From NCBI RefSeq assembly GCF_042676385.1, contig NZ_JBHTHA010000044.1, forward strand, positions 1-64,000: a DNA stretch of 64,000 nucleotides, given 5' to 3'. The number at the start of each line of letters is the position of its first letter. The first letter of the stretch is position 1. The translations under genes were made by a program, and so were the position numbers. Positions 1 to 8,284 of this stretch are shown one piece after another. This stretch comes from Paenibacillus_E sp042676385. Its GTDB lineage: Bacteria > Bacillota > Bacilli > Paenibacillales > NBRC-103111. The notes below the pieces were generated by a model. It ran no database searches. It was not told the origin of the DNA and saw only the letters and a program-made list of their open reading frames with translations.

Positions 1-59
1 GGTACGTACGGTGGTGTGGGAGGTCGGCTACTCAACTAATGGGTAGCCTCCTACCCGAT
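1..59 (+). mobile_element. 3' end of a group II intron (domains V-VI)
   Basis: The first bases carry the CGTACGGT element typical of the 3' strand of domain V. A long imperfect hairpin follows (GGGAGGTCGGCTACTC paired with GGGTAGCCTCCTACCC), which looks like domain VI, and the stretch ends in CTACCCGAT, a usual 3' end of bacterial group II introns. The reverse transcriptase gene and the rest of the ribozyme would lie left of the window. The exact splice boundary is inferred from the usual ending only. Confidence 0.62.
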
Positions 60-233
60 TATTTACTAGGTCACAAGATCTAGAAAACTAGTAAAATTCT
101 ATTGTAGTTCTCTTGATTTTCTGTTAATATTTTCTTGTGGACAAATTGTGACAACCCAGATTTGCATCGTCTTCGAATAGATTCATAACTCCAAATCATT
201 GAACACTTGTAACAATGGAAAGGGGGTGTAGCT

Positions 234-404
234 ATGAAAAGACTTTTTGCCAATGTTGCAAACCGCGTATTGACAGCGATTGCACGCAGACAGGCCATTA
301 CTGGATGCGCTTGGGCGTGCTATGAACAAGAACTTCCTGAAGAATTACAACAATACAAACGCGAGTATATGGAGCGTAAAACTGCTAAGATTGCAAACGC
401 ATGA
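234..404 (+). CDS. agrD: AgrD-like cyclic autoinducer peptide precursor
   Basis: This 56-residue ORF has the three-part layout of AgrD. It has a basic amphipathic leader (MKRLFANVANRV...), a small core with cysteines, and an acidic recognition tail YEQELPEEL. Aligning the tail Pro with known AgrD proteins places cleavage after Cys29, so the ring would be the five residues CAWAC (25-29), with Cys25 closing the thiolactone; this is an inference. The C-terminal tail continues about 20 residues beyond the EELQ motif, longer than usual. A strong Shine-Dalgarno (GGAAAGGGGGTG) precedes the ATG. It is convergent with, not cotranscribed with, the agrB-containing unit at 475-2548, which is odd because agrB and agrD are normally adjacent and codirectional. 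AgrB would process and export the peptide. Confidence 0.8.
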   Translation: MKRLFANVANRVLTAIARRQAITGCAWACYEQELPEELQQYKREYMERKTAKIANA

Positions 405-413
405 AATCATTAG

Positions 414-460
414 AGGAGTCTTCCTTTAGTCCTGGAACAGACTAAGTGGAAGTCTCCTTT
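414..460. terminator. Bidirectional terminator between agrD and the AgrC-like gene
   Basis: AGGAGTCTTCC at 414-424 pairs with GGAAGTCTCCT at 448-458 with one mismatch. It is followed by a short T run, and it sits between the two convergent genes. Confidence 0.6.
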
Positions 461-474
461 GTTATTGAATCGAA

Positions 475-1272
475 TTACTTGCTATCGTTCAATTTTTTCG
501 CTTCATCAATATGCTTTAGGAATTCTTCCAAAGCCAGGGAAGATGATTCGAATGCGCCATACCTTGCCTGGACATGTTCTTTGTTCCGAATATACGCGTG
601 AAGGAGACTGACAATAAGGATGGCAACCATTCCAATAAATATCCAAATGTACAACGATTGTATATGTAATGCGAACCAAGATACCTGCAAATAAGTAATC
701 CCAACTAACAGGACTGTTGCCCAAATAAAGTTTTTTCGATTGAAGGCATATTTACCAACAAATCTTTTTGTTATGAAAGATAAATTAACCTTCCTTTTTC
801 TTAGGAACCAAGCCGCCGCAAACAATAATAATGTATAAATACCGTTCACTACGGTATAATCCGCGAGATTCGTAGTAAGCCTTTCATTAGTCGTTAATCC
901 AAGCGATATTCCTATAAATGAGATAAGCATATCAATCGTTACTATAAAAATATATCCGGTTGCCACTACAATAAAAGCATAAAATAATGGATAACGTCTA
1001 ATTAAAACTAACAAAGAGACAAAGACGAGAATCGTCATTAATAAAAATAGAGGGCTCTGAAGTACAAATTTGGTGTAATAATTAGTAAAGGTTAACGCTA
1101 GAACAAGTATGGTAAGCTTAAGATCATAGATTTTATCCTCGTAGAAGTTTTTTCCGTTAAAAACATGTGACTTCTTTAGTGGGACCTGGAATAGACTAAA
1201 TATAAATACGACAATCGCATAATAAGATACTCCTGATACGATCATCCTGCATAAAACCTCAAAAAAATCCAT
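475..1272 (-). CDS. AgrC-like membrane sensor without kinase domain
   Basis: The 265-residue protein is made almost wholly of hydrophobic segments (about six to seven) up to residue ~225. It ends in a short charged, coiled-coil-like tail (EEFLKHIDEAKKLN). Layout and setting match the N-terminal sensor half of AgrC-family histidine kinases, but there is no phosphoacceptor His box and no HATPase N/G motifs; the ORF ends cleanly with a stop. It is the last gene of an agrB - CPBP - sensor unit, 20 bases after the CPBP gene. It may be a receptor that signals through a separate kinase or a decoy, or an unrelated membrane protein. The family assignment is from context and general resemblance only. 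Confidence 0.5.
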   Translation of the reverse strand: MDFFEVLCRMIVSGVSYYAIVVFIFSLFQVPLKKSHVFNGKNFYEDKIYDLKLTILVLALTFTNYYTKFVLQSPLFLLMTILVFVSLLVLIRRYPLFYAFIVVATGYIFIVTIDMLISFIGISLGLTTNERLTTNLADYTVVNGIYTLLLFAAAWFLRKRKVNLSFITKRFVGKYAFNRKNFIWATVLLVGITYLQVSWFALHIQSLYIWIFIGMVAILIVSLLHAYIRNKEHVQARYGAFESSSLALEEFLKHIDEAKKLNDSK

Positions 1273-1292
1273 GTGACACTACTCCCTTTGAT

Positions 1293-1964
1293 TTACTGCC
1301 CCTCTTGGAGGTTAGTTCTTTGTTGAATAATAACACCTGTTAGGACAAGTCTATAGTCATAAAGAATATGTAGAATGATTGGAATTAACAGACTTCCACT
1401 CAGAAGGAAAATGAGTGTCAACATAACACTCAAAATGAAGCTATTTATAATTCCCCTCCATCCCTGAACAAAATGTCCAAAACTGAAAAAAACAGCGGCC
1501 ACAACAAAACTCATCCAAGCCGCCATTGAAAAATCGCGGAATAGAGCAGGCATCAAACCACGCCACAACACCTCTTCACAAAAACCAACCGTTATTGCTA
1601 CCAGGATAAAGACTTTACGTTCGCTTTTCGTTAAAGGCATAGAGTCATTCGTAATGACCTCTTGTTTTACCAAATTCCGATATTGAGAGCTTGAAAGGGC
1701 TAACACAACGGGTAAAACCTCAGAAACCAGCCACATGATAATGACAGTCCACATGCATATTTGGACAAGAGGGGGCGCTTTTATTTTATCAATTGTAACG
1801 ATGTGTAGATCCTTATTCAATGCATAAAGGCTAGCTGTAAGTGCCCAATACCAGCCAATTAAGTGTAGATAAAATCGTATTTTCCCTAATTTGGACAAAT
1901 TTCGGTAATAGACGAAGCCGAGCAATGGAAAAAACACAATAAGAAGAACCGACACTATATTCAT
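1293..1964 (-). CDS. CPBP family intramembrane metalloprotease
   Basis: A 223-residue polytopic membrane protein with the CPBP (Rce1/CAAX protease-like) signature. It has a glutamate pair followed by Arg in CEEVLWRGL, a second motif FSFGHF with the metal-binding His, and a third HILYDY near the C-terminus. Members of this family occur next to peptide bacteriocin and quorum-sensing genes, where they mature peptides or give immunity. Its position between agrB and the AgrC-like sensor suggests a part in peptide signalling here, though its substrate is unknown. A likely Shine-Dalgarno (AAAGGAG) lies upstream of the ATG. Confidence 0.82.
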   Translation of the reverse strand: MNIVSVLLIVFFPLLGFVYYRNLSKLGKIRFYLHLIGWYWALTASLYALNKDLHIVTIDKIKAPPLVQICMWTVIIMWLVSEVLPVVLALSSSQYRNLVKQEVITNDSMPLTKSERKVFILVAITVGFCEEVLWRGLMPALFRDFSMAAWMSFVVAAVFFSFGHFVQGWRGIINSFILSVMLTLIFLLSGSLLIPIILHILYDYRLVLTGVIIQQRTNLQEGQ

Positions 1965-2011
1965 AGGCTCAGATAGCTCCTTTAATCTCTGGAAAGTTCA
2001 ATTAACTTAGC

Positions 2012-2548
2012 CTAGAATCCGAAGCGTTCGGCTGTCTTTTGAAGACTTTTTAATAAAGTTAACGCTTGCAGGAAAAAGATAATTGAAAGTAAAGGAGATT
2101 GGATCAAAAAATTGATCCCGATGACGCACGCGGCGGCGATTTTCAAGGCAGGATATTGATTCTCCGTAAAACGACTGATATTCGTTGGAGCTCTCAGCAA
2201 TGTAATCCAAAGGGCAATCACATTGAGTACAACACCTGTATACCAAAAGTTAATCGGTAAATAAACAGAAGTAAGCATGAAAACGCTTGTAAGAATATTG
2301 CAAGCATTCGGATGCTTCAGATGCAACCCGCCCGAAAAATAGCGTAAAATCGGAAATGCGACTAAAGGAATAAGCGAGTGCAAGAAATCACCGGTAAAGA
2401 TACAAATGATCTCGACGATCGAAACAATGATGATGTAATTCATCAGATTGATCAAAGCATGCTTAATGACGTTTACAGAAGACGATGGCTCTGTCGAATT
2501 GTTATGTATGGAAGTTGCAATCTTCTCGGCTAAATCATTGACTAGCAT
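2012..2548 (-). CDS. agrB: AgrB accessory gene regulator, peptide-processing membrane protease
   Basis: The 178-residue membrane protein carries the AgrB core motif R69-x3-GG-x-H76-x6-C83 (RYFSGGLHLKHPNAC). In this family His and Cys cleave the AgrD tail and form the thiolactone. Several hydrophobic helices follow. It is first in a minus-strand unit with the CPBP protease and the kinase-less sensor. Shine-Dalgarno GAGGAGG lies 9 bases before the ATG. The nearest AgrD candidate is the small gene at 234-404 on the opposite strand. Confidence 0.9.
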   Translation of the reverse strand: MLVNDLAEKIATSIHNNSTEPSSSVNVIKHALINLMNYIIIVSIVEIICIFTGDFLHSLIPLVAFPILRYFSGGLHLKHPNACNILTSVFMLTSVYLPINFWYTGVVLNVIALWITLLRAPTNISRFTENQYPALKIAAACVIGINFLIQSPLLSIIFFLQALTLLKSLQKTAERFGF

Positions 2549-2597
2549 CGTATAATTCGCCTCCTCTAACTGCTCCTGTACTAACTATACATAAACC

Positions 2598-2603
2598 ATT
2601 ATA
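2598..2603 (-). promoter_or_regulatory. Probable -10 box of the agrB unit
   Basis: Read on the minus strand, a perfect TATAAT lies about 50 bases upstream of the agrB start. No convincing -35 at standard spacing is seen, so the unit may need an activator. Confidence 0.4.
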
Positions 2604-2779
2604 CCAAAAATTTCAAACTTTTTTTGCACTATTGCCTTGTATTTTTCGATCTGCTTGGACATATGGCCAAGATTACTACCGAAAAAGCCCAAATCTGTAC
2701 CAGTTAGGCCATCGTACATTCTTTGGACTAGGGCTAAACGTATATTAACACAAACCTATAAGAGGAGTGACCTCAAACC

Positions 2780-3022
2780 ATGGCTTATCAAGCAAATCAA
2801 CCATATCAAGGAAAATTCCAGTGTCCCCCAGCGGACCCGATAATGACAGACCCACAAAGGGTCGTAAGAGATTTTTATCACCCGCAACGAGTCCAGGTCG
2901 TACATCCGATTGAAATCATTAACAGGCACCACTGTGTGCCGGTGTATGAGCATGTGTATACGTGCTCGGAGAGAGATGAGTATTGCGGGGGGCATCCGCA
3001 TGAGGGGTATATGAGAAGGTAG
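2780..3022 (+). CDS. cotD: CotD-family spore coat protein
   Basis: The 80-residue protein is rich in His, Tyr, Pro and Cys, with VHPIEIINRHHCVPVYEHV, the pattern of inner spore coat protein D in Paenibacillus and Bacillus. It would be laid down in the coat during sporulation and is probably cross-linked. Shine-Dalgarno AAGAGGAG precedes the ATG. It stands alone, with its own promoter region upstream; no certain mother-cell sigma-factor box is identified. Confidence 0.75.
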   Translation: MAYQANQPYQGKFQCPPADPIMTDPQRVVRDFYHPQRVQVVHPIEIINRHHCVPVYEHVYTCSERDEYCGGHPHEGYMRR

Positions 3023-3156
3023 CTCACTAAAGGGAGTCGGAAACAGAGCCGGCTCTCTTTCTTTTTATACCAAAAGCAAATAGGACTCAAAGATCTATAC
3101 AGCTACTTAGTATAATTGTATAATTATGTATAATATTGGAGAAAAGAGGTGTATTT

Positions 3157-3915
3157 ATGTCGAATAGAAAATATCCCTTGAAAAGGGAAAAGCGTGACTT
3201 GCGTGATTATCACTTTATGAGCAGCTCGTTCAAATCGCCGGATGAACTACCGAAGAAAGTCGATTTACGTTCAACCATGCCGCCAATTGTGAATCAAGGC
3301 GAGTTAGGCAGCTGTACTGCAAACGCCATTGCAAGCGGATTAAGGGAGTATTTGCTCATACAGGGTCATGAGAAATGGACAGCACTTTCCAGGCTGTTTC
3401 TGTACTGGCACGAGCGCCAACTGGAGGGGCACATTGAAGAAGATTCAGGAGCCTACATCCGCGACGGTATGAAAGTGCTGCAAAAGATCGGCGTATGTCC
3501 CGAGGAAGATTACCCGTACGTCGTTTCTCATTTCAGGGACACCCCCAGTCAAATCGCTGAAAAGGATGCGGCCAACTATAAAATCAGCGAATACCATCGT
3601 ATCCCGGACTTATACGCACTCAAGGCCGCGCTTGCAGAAAGCTCACCGGTTGTTATCGGCATGATGATCTACGAAAGCTTTGAATCGCCCGAAGTCACGC
3701 AAACAGGTAAAATTCCAGTCCCCAAGAAATCAAAGGAACGCGTTTTAGGCGGACATGCATTGCTTGCAGTCGGCTATGTCGACAGTGGCAAAGCAGGCTA
3801 TGTTATTGTTCGTAACAGTTGGGGCACGGAGTGGGGGGATCAAGGCTATTGCTATATTCCTTATAAAATGTTTCAGGATCCCGACTGTGTGATGGATATG
3901 TGGACGGGTAGATAG
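3157..3915 (+). CDS. C1 (papain-like) family cysteine protease
   Basis: The 252-residue protein has the papain fold signatures. These are the oxyanion Gln in VNQGELGSC, catalytic Cys53 in GSCTANA, catalytic His in GGHALLAVGY and Asn in RNSWGTEWGD. There is no signal peptide and no large pro-domain, so it is probably cytoplasmic or spore-associated. The ATG at 3157 is chosen over an upstream in-frame TTG because GAGGTG lies just before it. Spacing after cotD may suggest a spore role, but this is only context. Confidence 0.85.
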   Translation: MSNRKYPLKREKRDLRDYHFMSSSFKSPDELPKKVDLRSTMPPIVNQGELGSCTANAIASGLREYLLIQGHEKWTALSRLFLYWHERQLEGHIEEDSGAYIRDGMKVLQKIGVCPEEDYPYVVSHFRDTPSQIAEKDAANYKISEYHRIPDLYALKAALAESSPVVIGMMIYESFESPEVTQTGKIPVPKKSKERVLGGHALLAVGYVDSGKAGYVIVRNSWGTEWGDQGYCYIPYKMFQDPDCVMDMWTGR

Positions 3916-3948
3916 AGGCAGCACATAGGACAGGCTCTGTTGGTGATC

Positions 3949-3980
3949 AGTTCATCCCCTTTTGTGAGGGGGTGAACTTT
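3949..3980 (+). terminator. Rho-independent terminator after the C1 protease
   Basis: GTTCATCCCC pairs perfectly with GGGGTGAAC across a short loop and is followed by TTTCTTT. Confidence 0.8.
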
Positions 3981-3993
3981 CTTTACGTCCGAA

Positions 3994-4026
3994 CAAAAAA
4001 AGGTGCCACATCACTGTGCCACCTTT
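3994..4026 (-). terminator. Terminator of the O-antigen-ligase-like gene
   Basis: GGTGCCACA and TGTGCCACC form a stem with one mismatch. On the minus strand it ends in a run of seven T. Confidence 0.75.
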
Positions 4027-4033
4027 AGACGCA

Positions 4034-6553
4034 TTATTTTATTTGAAAATTCGTTGCTGTGATCGAATCAACAATTTGCTTTTCGTTCGGATCTTTAGCG
4101 ACCAACTTGTCTAACAGCGCTTGATCGTTCGTTCCTTGTTTTTGTAAGGCGGCAAGATACCATCTGGCAAGCAATCGGTTCGCTTGATCATCGAGTTGAT
4201 CCGTAATGTACGGCTTAATCATGTTGGCAGCAGCCGCGTAATCACCGCGCATGAAGGATACTTGGCCGACATTCAACGCAATACTTGGAGTCACTGTGAA
4301 CTCACGCCCTTGTAACTGGCCTTTAGGCAAGTTTTTAAGAGACTCGATTTTTTGTTGAACTTCCTTATAAATAGCTAAAACGTTGTCCAAGTGTTGATTG
4401 AACTCTTTCGCATCGTTCTTTTCTCTCGCTTTATTCGCAAGTTCGATATTCAGAGAAATGCTCTTCTCATAAAGATCGATATACCACGGATAGTTGGGCA
4501 ATTGAGCGTTGGACCAATCCAGAGCGTCTTGCTGTTTTCCTTTGATCAGAAGCATGTTCAATTGCTGCAAAGCTACCATCCGGTTATGGGGTTCTTTTTT
4601 CAACAACTGATTGAGTAGATCTTGAGCTTGATTGAAAAATCCATCAGCTTTCGTCGGATCTGTCGTCTTCATTTGATTATAGACTTGCATAAGTATGCCA
4701 ATTCGACTAAGTTGACCCGTTAACAAATAGTCAGGATGTGCAGGATGCAACGAAATGGCTTTGTCCAAAGGAGCGACAATCGTATTATAATCTTGGCTCT
4801 TTTTCACAACCTCAAGCGATTGTTCGTAAGAGCTGTTCGCCGAGACGAGCTGTGCTGAAATATAGAACATTACCACAGACAACACGGTTAAAAGTGCCGG
4901 AAAAGCTTTATGCAGAGCCGCCGAATCTGATTTCAGTCGAAGCGGAGCTGAAGTAGTATTGGATAGCATGCCGCCAAGAGCAAGGAACAGCACGGCCCCC
5001 AAATATACATAACTCAAGTCGAAGTCAATCATACTGTGAGCCAATAGCGAGATCGTTACAATGAAGAAAAGAAAATGCCGGTCTCTTTTTTCTTCAGGAC
5101 TTTTAATGTAACTACGAATATAGAAGATCATAACCGCAATAACGAAACTAACGAAAGCAAGGAACCCGAGTGCACCAGCCTCTACCAAGTATTGTAGCGC
5201 GAAGTTATGAGCCTGGCGGCTTGTGTAAGGATTGTTTTGGTACTTCTCATAAAGTGAGGCCCAAGCTCCTCCACCTGCCCCGATAATCGGGTAGTCCGAC
5301 CAAAGCTTCACAGCATCTTTATAAAAAGTACCGCGCTCCAGAACGCTGTGCTGTTGGAAGTTAATATTTGCTAGACGCGTTTTTACGTTTTCTGGGAGGG
5401 CATTTTTAAGGCCCGTGTCACTGAGTAAAAGAAAAGCAGCGAGAACACCGACGATAATAGCGGCGATTGGTAAAACGAAGTTTGCAGACTTTTTAGCCGC
5501 GAAACGAGCTGTGATTCGCTCTAACCAAGGAGCGCCGAAGAGTTGAATAACAATAGCTAGCGCTGTGAATACCACCGATGCAATCAGCAAGATCGACCAG
5601 CCGTGCCAAGAAACAGATGCGCTAGGTTGTTTTTGCAATTCCGTACCGATATTCGTGATTTTTGTAAGAATAGCCAGAGAAGCAGCGAAAGCAAGTCCAA
5701 GTTGTATGAGAGACAATATCTGTCTGCTTATAGATAGAAAGAAAAGCATGATCAAGAAAAGAATAGGAATAATGACAATCGCACCGCGTGAAAGCGTAAG
5801 CCAGAAAGATACAATCATGGGCACCATCATCAGTGCATGAGGAAGAACCGCGTACCATTTGCGAGACTTTACAATGAAAAATAAAGAACCCAGGAAAAGC
5901 ATGATTAGGTAGGCGGCATACGTATTGGCATACTGAAAAACAGACGTAAGACGCAGGCCATTGGAATCTGTCATAACCGCATCTCTATAGTTATATTGAT
6001 TACTCGCATCCATGGTAGCGAACCAGCTAACGAGATGGCCGGCGAAGTTCCCGTTACCTAACCAGTGCAAAAGACCGAATAACACAATCACATAACCGGT
6101 TACCATCAAGATACCAGCAGCAATCGACGTTCCAAGCTTGTTTTTTGTCAGAAATACGCCTAAAATGAAGAAGGTTGTATACAGCATCTGGATGTAGATC
6201 ATGTTTGTTGCCAAATAATGGGATGCTGCATTCGACAAGGAAATGACATAAGTTAGTGGCATAATCACAACCAGAATGGTCAGCACATCTTTTTGTTCCT
6301 TCAGCTTGTACACAAAGAAAGCAAAGATTGCGATTAGAAGCAAAATGATGGAGGACCATACGGAAGCCGAGTAAATCGATCTTTCGAAGTCGTAAGTCCC
6401 ACCATTAAACAACCCACGCTGAAACGGGGCCCAGAACATAAACAAACCTACAAAACCAATAAGAAGCCAAAAGATAACAGAGCTTTTCTCTGTCGATATC
6501 GTCCCGTTCGCTTTCGCTCGCGAAGCCGCGTACGCATTCTTACTTGCACTCAT
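4034..6553 (-). CDS. O-antigen ligase (Wzy_C) family transferase with C-terminal TPR region
   Basis: The 839-residue protein has about twelve hydrophobic segments over residues 30-575. Around residue 447 it carries the Wzy_C ligase signature with conserved His (RQAHNFALQYLVEAG). A soluble C-terminal half is rich in TPR-like helices. This architecture is that of O-antigen ligases and of the bacterial oligosaccharyltransferases WsaB/WsfB that attach S-layer glycans to protein. Beside an ABC-transporter glycan locus starting 150 bases away on the other strand, it is a candidate for the final transfer of the polymer to protein or wall. Shine-Dalgarno AAGGAGA precedes the ATG. Whether the acceptor is an S-layer protein cannot be seen here. 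Confidence 0.82.
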   Translation of the reverse strand: MSASKNAYAASRAKANGTISTEKSSVIFWLLIGFVGLFMFWAPFQRGLFNGGTYDFERSIYSASVWSSIILLLIAIFAFFVYKLKEQKDVLTILVVIMPLTYVISLSNAASHYLATNMIYIQMLYTTFFILGVFLTKNKLGTSIAAGILMVTGYVIVLFGLLHWLGNGNFAGHLVSWFATMDASNQYNYRDAVMTDSNGLRLTSVFQYANTYAAYLIMLFLGSLFFIVKSRKWYAVLPHALMMVPMIVSFWLTLSRGAIVIIPILFLIMLFFLSISRQILSLIQLGLAFAASLAILTKITNIGTELQKQPSASVSWHGWSILLIASVVFTALAIVIQLFGAPWLERITARFAAKKSANFVLPIAAIIVGVLAAFLLLSDTGLKNALPENVKTRLANINFQQHSVLERGTFYKDAVKLWSDYPIIGAGGGAWASLYEKYQNNPYTSRQAHNFALQYLVEAGALGFLAFVSFVIAVMIFYIRSYIKSPEEKRDRHFLFFIVTISLLAHSMIDFDLSYVYLGAVLFLALGGMLSNTTSAPLRLKSDSAALHKAFPALLTVLSVVMFYISAQLVSANSSYEQSLEVVKKSQDYNTIVAPLDKAISLHPAHPDYLLTGQLSRIGILMQVYNQMKTTDPTKADGFFNQAQDLLNQLLKKEPHNRMVALQQLNMLLIKGKQQDALDWSNAQLPNYPWYIDLYEKSISLNIELANKAREKNDAKEFNQHLDNVLAIYKEVQQKIESLKNLPKGQLQGREFTVTPSIALNVGQVSFMRGDYAAAANMIKPYITDQLDDQANRLLARWYLAALQKQGTNDQALLDKLVAKDPNEKQIVDSITATNFQIK

Positions 6554-6700
6554 GACAAACAGTCTCCTTCTTCGCTAAAGTTCGAGTTTCATTTTAGCAT
6601 AGTGAGGGAGTGGGAACAATTTTTTATGATTTTTTTTAGAATATCAGTAAAGTTGCCGGAGCTGCAAAACAAAATATTAATATATTAAGGGTGGATTTAG

Positions 6701-7477
6701 TTGGGAAAATACATTCGAAACTTTATGAAATATAATCATTTGCTATGGGAACTTGTAACTAGAGATTTAAAAATCAAATATAGACGTTCATTTTTAGGAT
6801 ATCTTTGGAGTTTATTAAATCCACTTTTGACAATGGTTGTGCTCAATTTAGTTTTTTCTAATTTGTTTAAGTTCGATATTCCTAATTATCCGATCTATAT
6901 GCTTACAGGGCAACTTATGTTTAATTTTTTTTCAGAAGCAACAAATGTAGCAATGTCATCAGTGTTTTCAAATGCTTCCCTCATAAAAAAAGTATATATT
7001 CCTAAATACATTTTTCCTTTATCGAAAGTCTTATCTAGTTTAGTTAATTTACTCTTCTCTTTGGGAGCTATTATTATAATGCTTTTTGTAACTAAAGTTA
7101 AGATAACAGCAGCAATACTATTATTCCCATTACCGCTTATTTACATTTTTCTTTTTTCACTAGGTGTAGGAATGCTCCTTTCTTCAATATCAGTTTTTTT
7201 TAGAGATATATTGCATCTATATGGGGTACTTCTTACTGCTTGGATGTATTTTACACCGATCTTTTATCCAGTGAATATAATCCCGGATAAATTTAAATTT
7301 ATTGTTGATTATAATCCACTGTATTATTACATTCAATATTTTAGAGATATCATTTTATATGGTAAATTACCAACAATACAATTGAATTTAATATGTTTAT
7401 CGACCGGTTGTATTACGCTTATTTTGGGAATGATTGTTTTTTATAAAAATCAAAATAAATTTATTTTACATTTATAA
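6701..7477 (+). CDS. Polysaccharide ABC exporter permease (Wzm/TagG type)
   Basis: The 258-residue ABC-2 type permease has a cytoplasmic N-terminus, about six hydrophobic segments, and the family motifs KIKYRRSFLGYLWSLLNPL and YFTPIFYPVNIIP. With the next gene it forms the exporter that flips a completed undecaprenyl-linked glycan across the membrane. The start is TTG, set by Shine-Dalgarno AAGGGTGGA. Codon use from here to about 17 kb is strongly AT-biased, unlike the ligase gene on its left. Confidence 0.9.
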   Translation: MGKYIRNFMKYNHLLWELVTRDLKIKYRRSFLGYLWSLLNPLLTMVVLNLVFSNLFKFDIPNYPIYMLTGQLMFNFFSEATNVAMSSVFSNASLIKKVYIPKYIFPLSKVLSSLVNLLFSLGAIIIMLFVTKVKITAAILLFPLPLIYIFLFSLGVGMLLSSISVFFRDILHLYGVLLTAWMYFTPIFYPVNIIPDKFKFIVDYNPLYYYIQYFRDIILYGKLPTIQLNLICLSTGCITLILGMIVFYKNQNKFILHL

Positions 7478-7493
7478 AAATGATGAGGTAATT

Positions 7494-8222
7494 ATGGAAT
7501 ATTCAATTGAAGTTAGTAATGTATCAATGAAGTTCAACATGAGTCGTGAAAAGGTTGACAGTTTAAAGGAGTACTTTATCAAGGCTATAAAAAAAGAGCT
7601 TATGTTCGAAGAATATTGGGCCCTTAAGGACATATCTGTAAAGATCAAAAGAGGCGAAGTTTTTGGTATAGTCGGTTATAACGGTTCAGGAAAAAGTACT
7701 CTTCTAAAAATTATTGCAGGTGTTTTAAAGCCTACTACTGGATCTGTAAAAATAAATGGCAGTATTGCCCCATTAATTGAGCTTGGAGCCGGATTTGATA
7801 TGAATTTGACTGCAAGTGAAAATATTTTCCTGAATGGAGCGACTCTAGGATATTCTAAAAAGTTTATGCAACAAAAATTTGAAGAAATAATAGAATTTTC
7901 AGAGTTACACGAGTTTGTTAATGTACCACTCAAAAACTATTCTTCAGGTATGATCGCAAGACTTGGATTTTCTATTGCAACCTTAGTCACGCCAGAAATT
8001 TTAATAGTTGATGAAATACTTGGTGTTGGAGATTTCAAGTTCCAACAAAAATGTGAATTGAAAATGAAACAAATGATGGGGTCAGGAACTACCGTAGTAT
8101 TGGTTTCTCATTCCATTGAGCAAATGAAGAATCTTTGTGACAGAGTTTTATGGATTAATAAGGGGAATTTTGTGGAAATCGGAGAAGCAATTGAAGTATG
8201 TAATAGATATACCCAAAATTAG
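7494..8222 (+). CDS. Polysaccharide ABC exporter ATPase (Wzt/TagH type)
   Basis: The 242-residue ATPase has Walker A (GYNGSGKST, ~62-70), a signature loop in the exporter-specific form YSSGM (~149), Walker B (ILIVDEILGVGD, ~170) and the switch His (LVSHS). It lacks the C-terminal carbohydrate-recognition domain found in some Wzt proteins, so it may not select on a terminal sugar. The ATG at 7494 follows GATGAGG; the gene begins 16 bases after the permease stop. Confidence 0.9.
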   Translation: MEYSIEVSNVSMKFNMSREKVDSLKEYFIKAIKKELMFEEYWALKDISVKIKRGEVFGIVGYNGSGKSTLLKIIAGVLKPTTGSVKINGSIAPLIELGAGFDMNLTASENIFLNGATLGYSKKFMQQKFEEIIEFSELHEFVNVPLKNYSSGMIARLGFSIATLVTPEILIVDEILGVGDFKFQQKCELKMKQMMGSGTTVVLVSHSIEQMKNLCDRVLWINKGNFVEIGEAIEVCNRYTQN

Positions 8223-8284
8223 GGGATAAAAAATATGTAATATGGCTAAGAGTGATATGATGTAACACTTAGGAGTATACTTTT

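Noticed and set aside
80..298. A 72-codon minus-strand ORF overlapping the agrD start.
   Set aside because: Overlaps the clearly supported agrD-like gene and its ribosome site; no motif.
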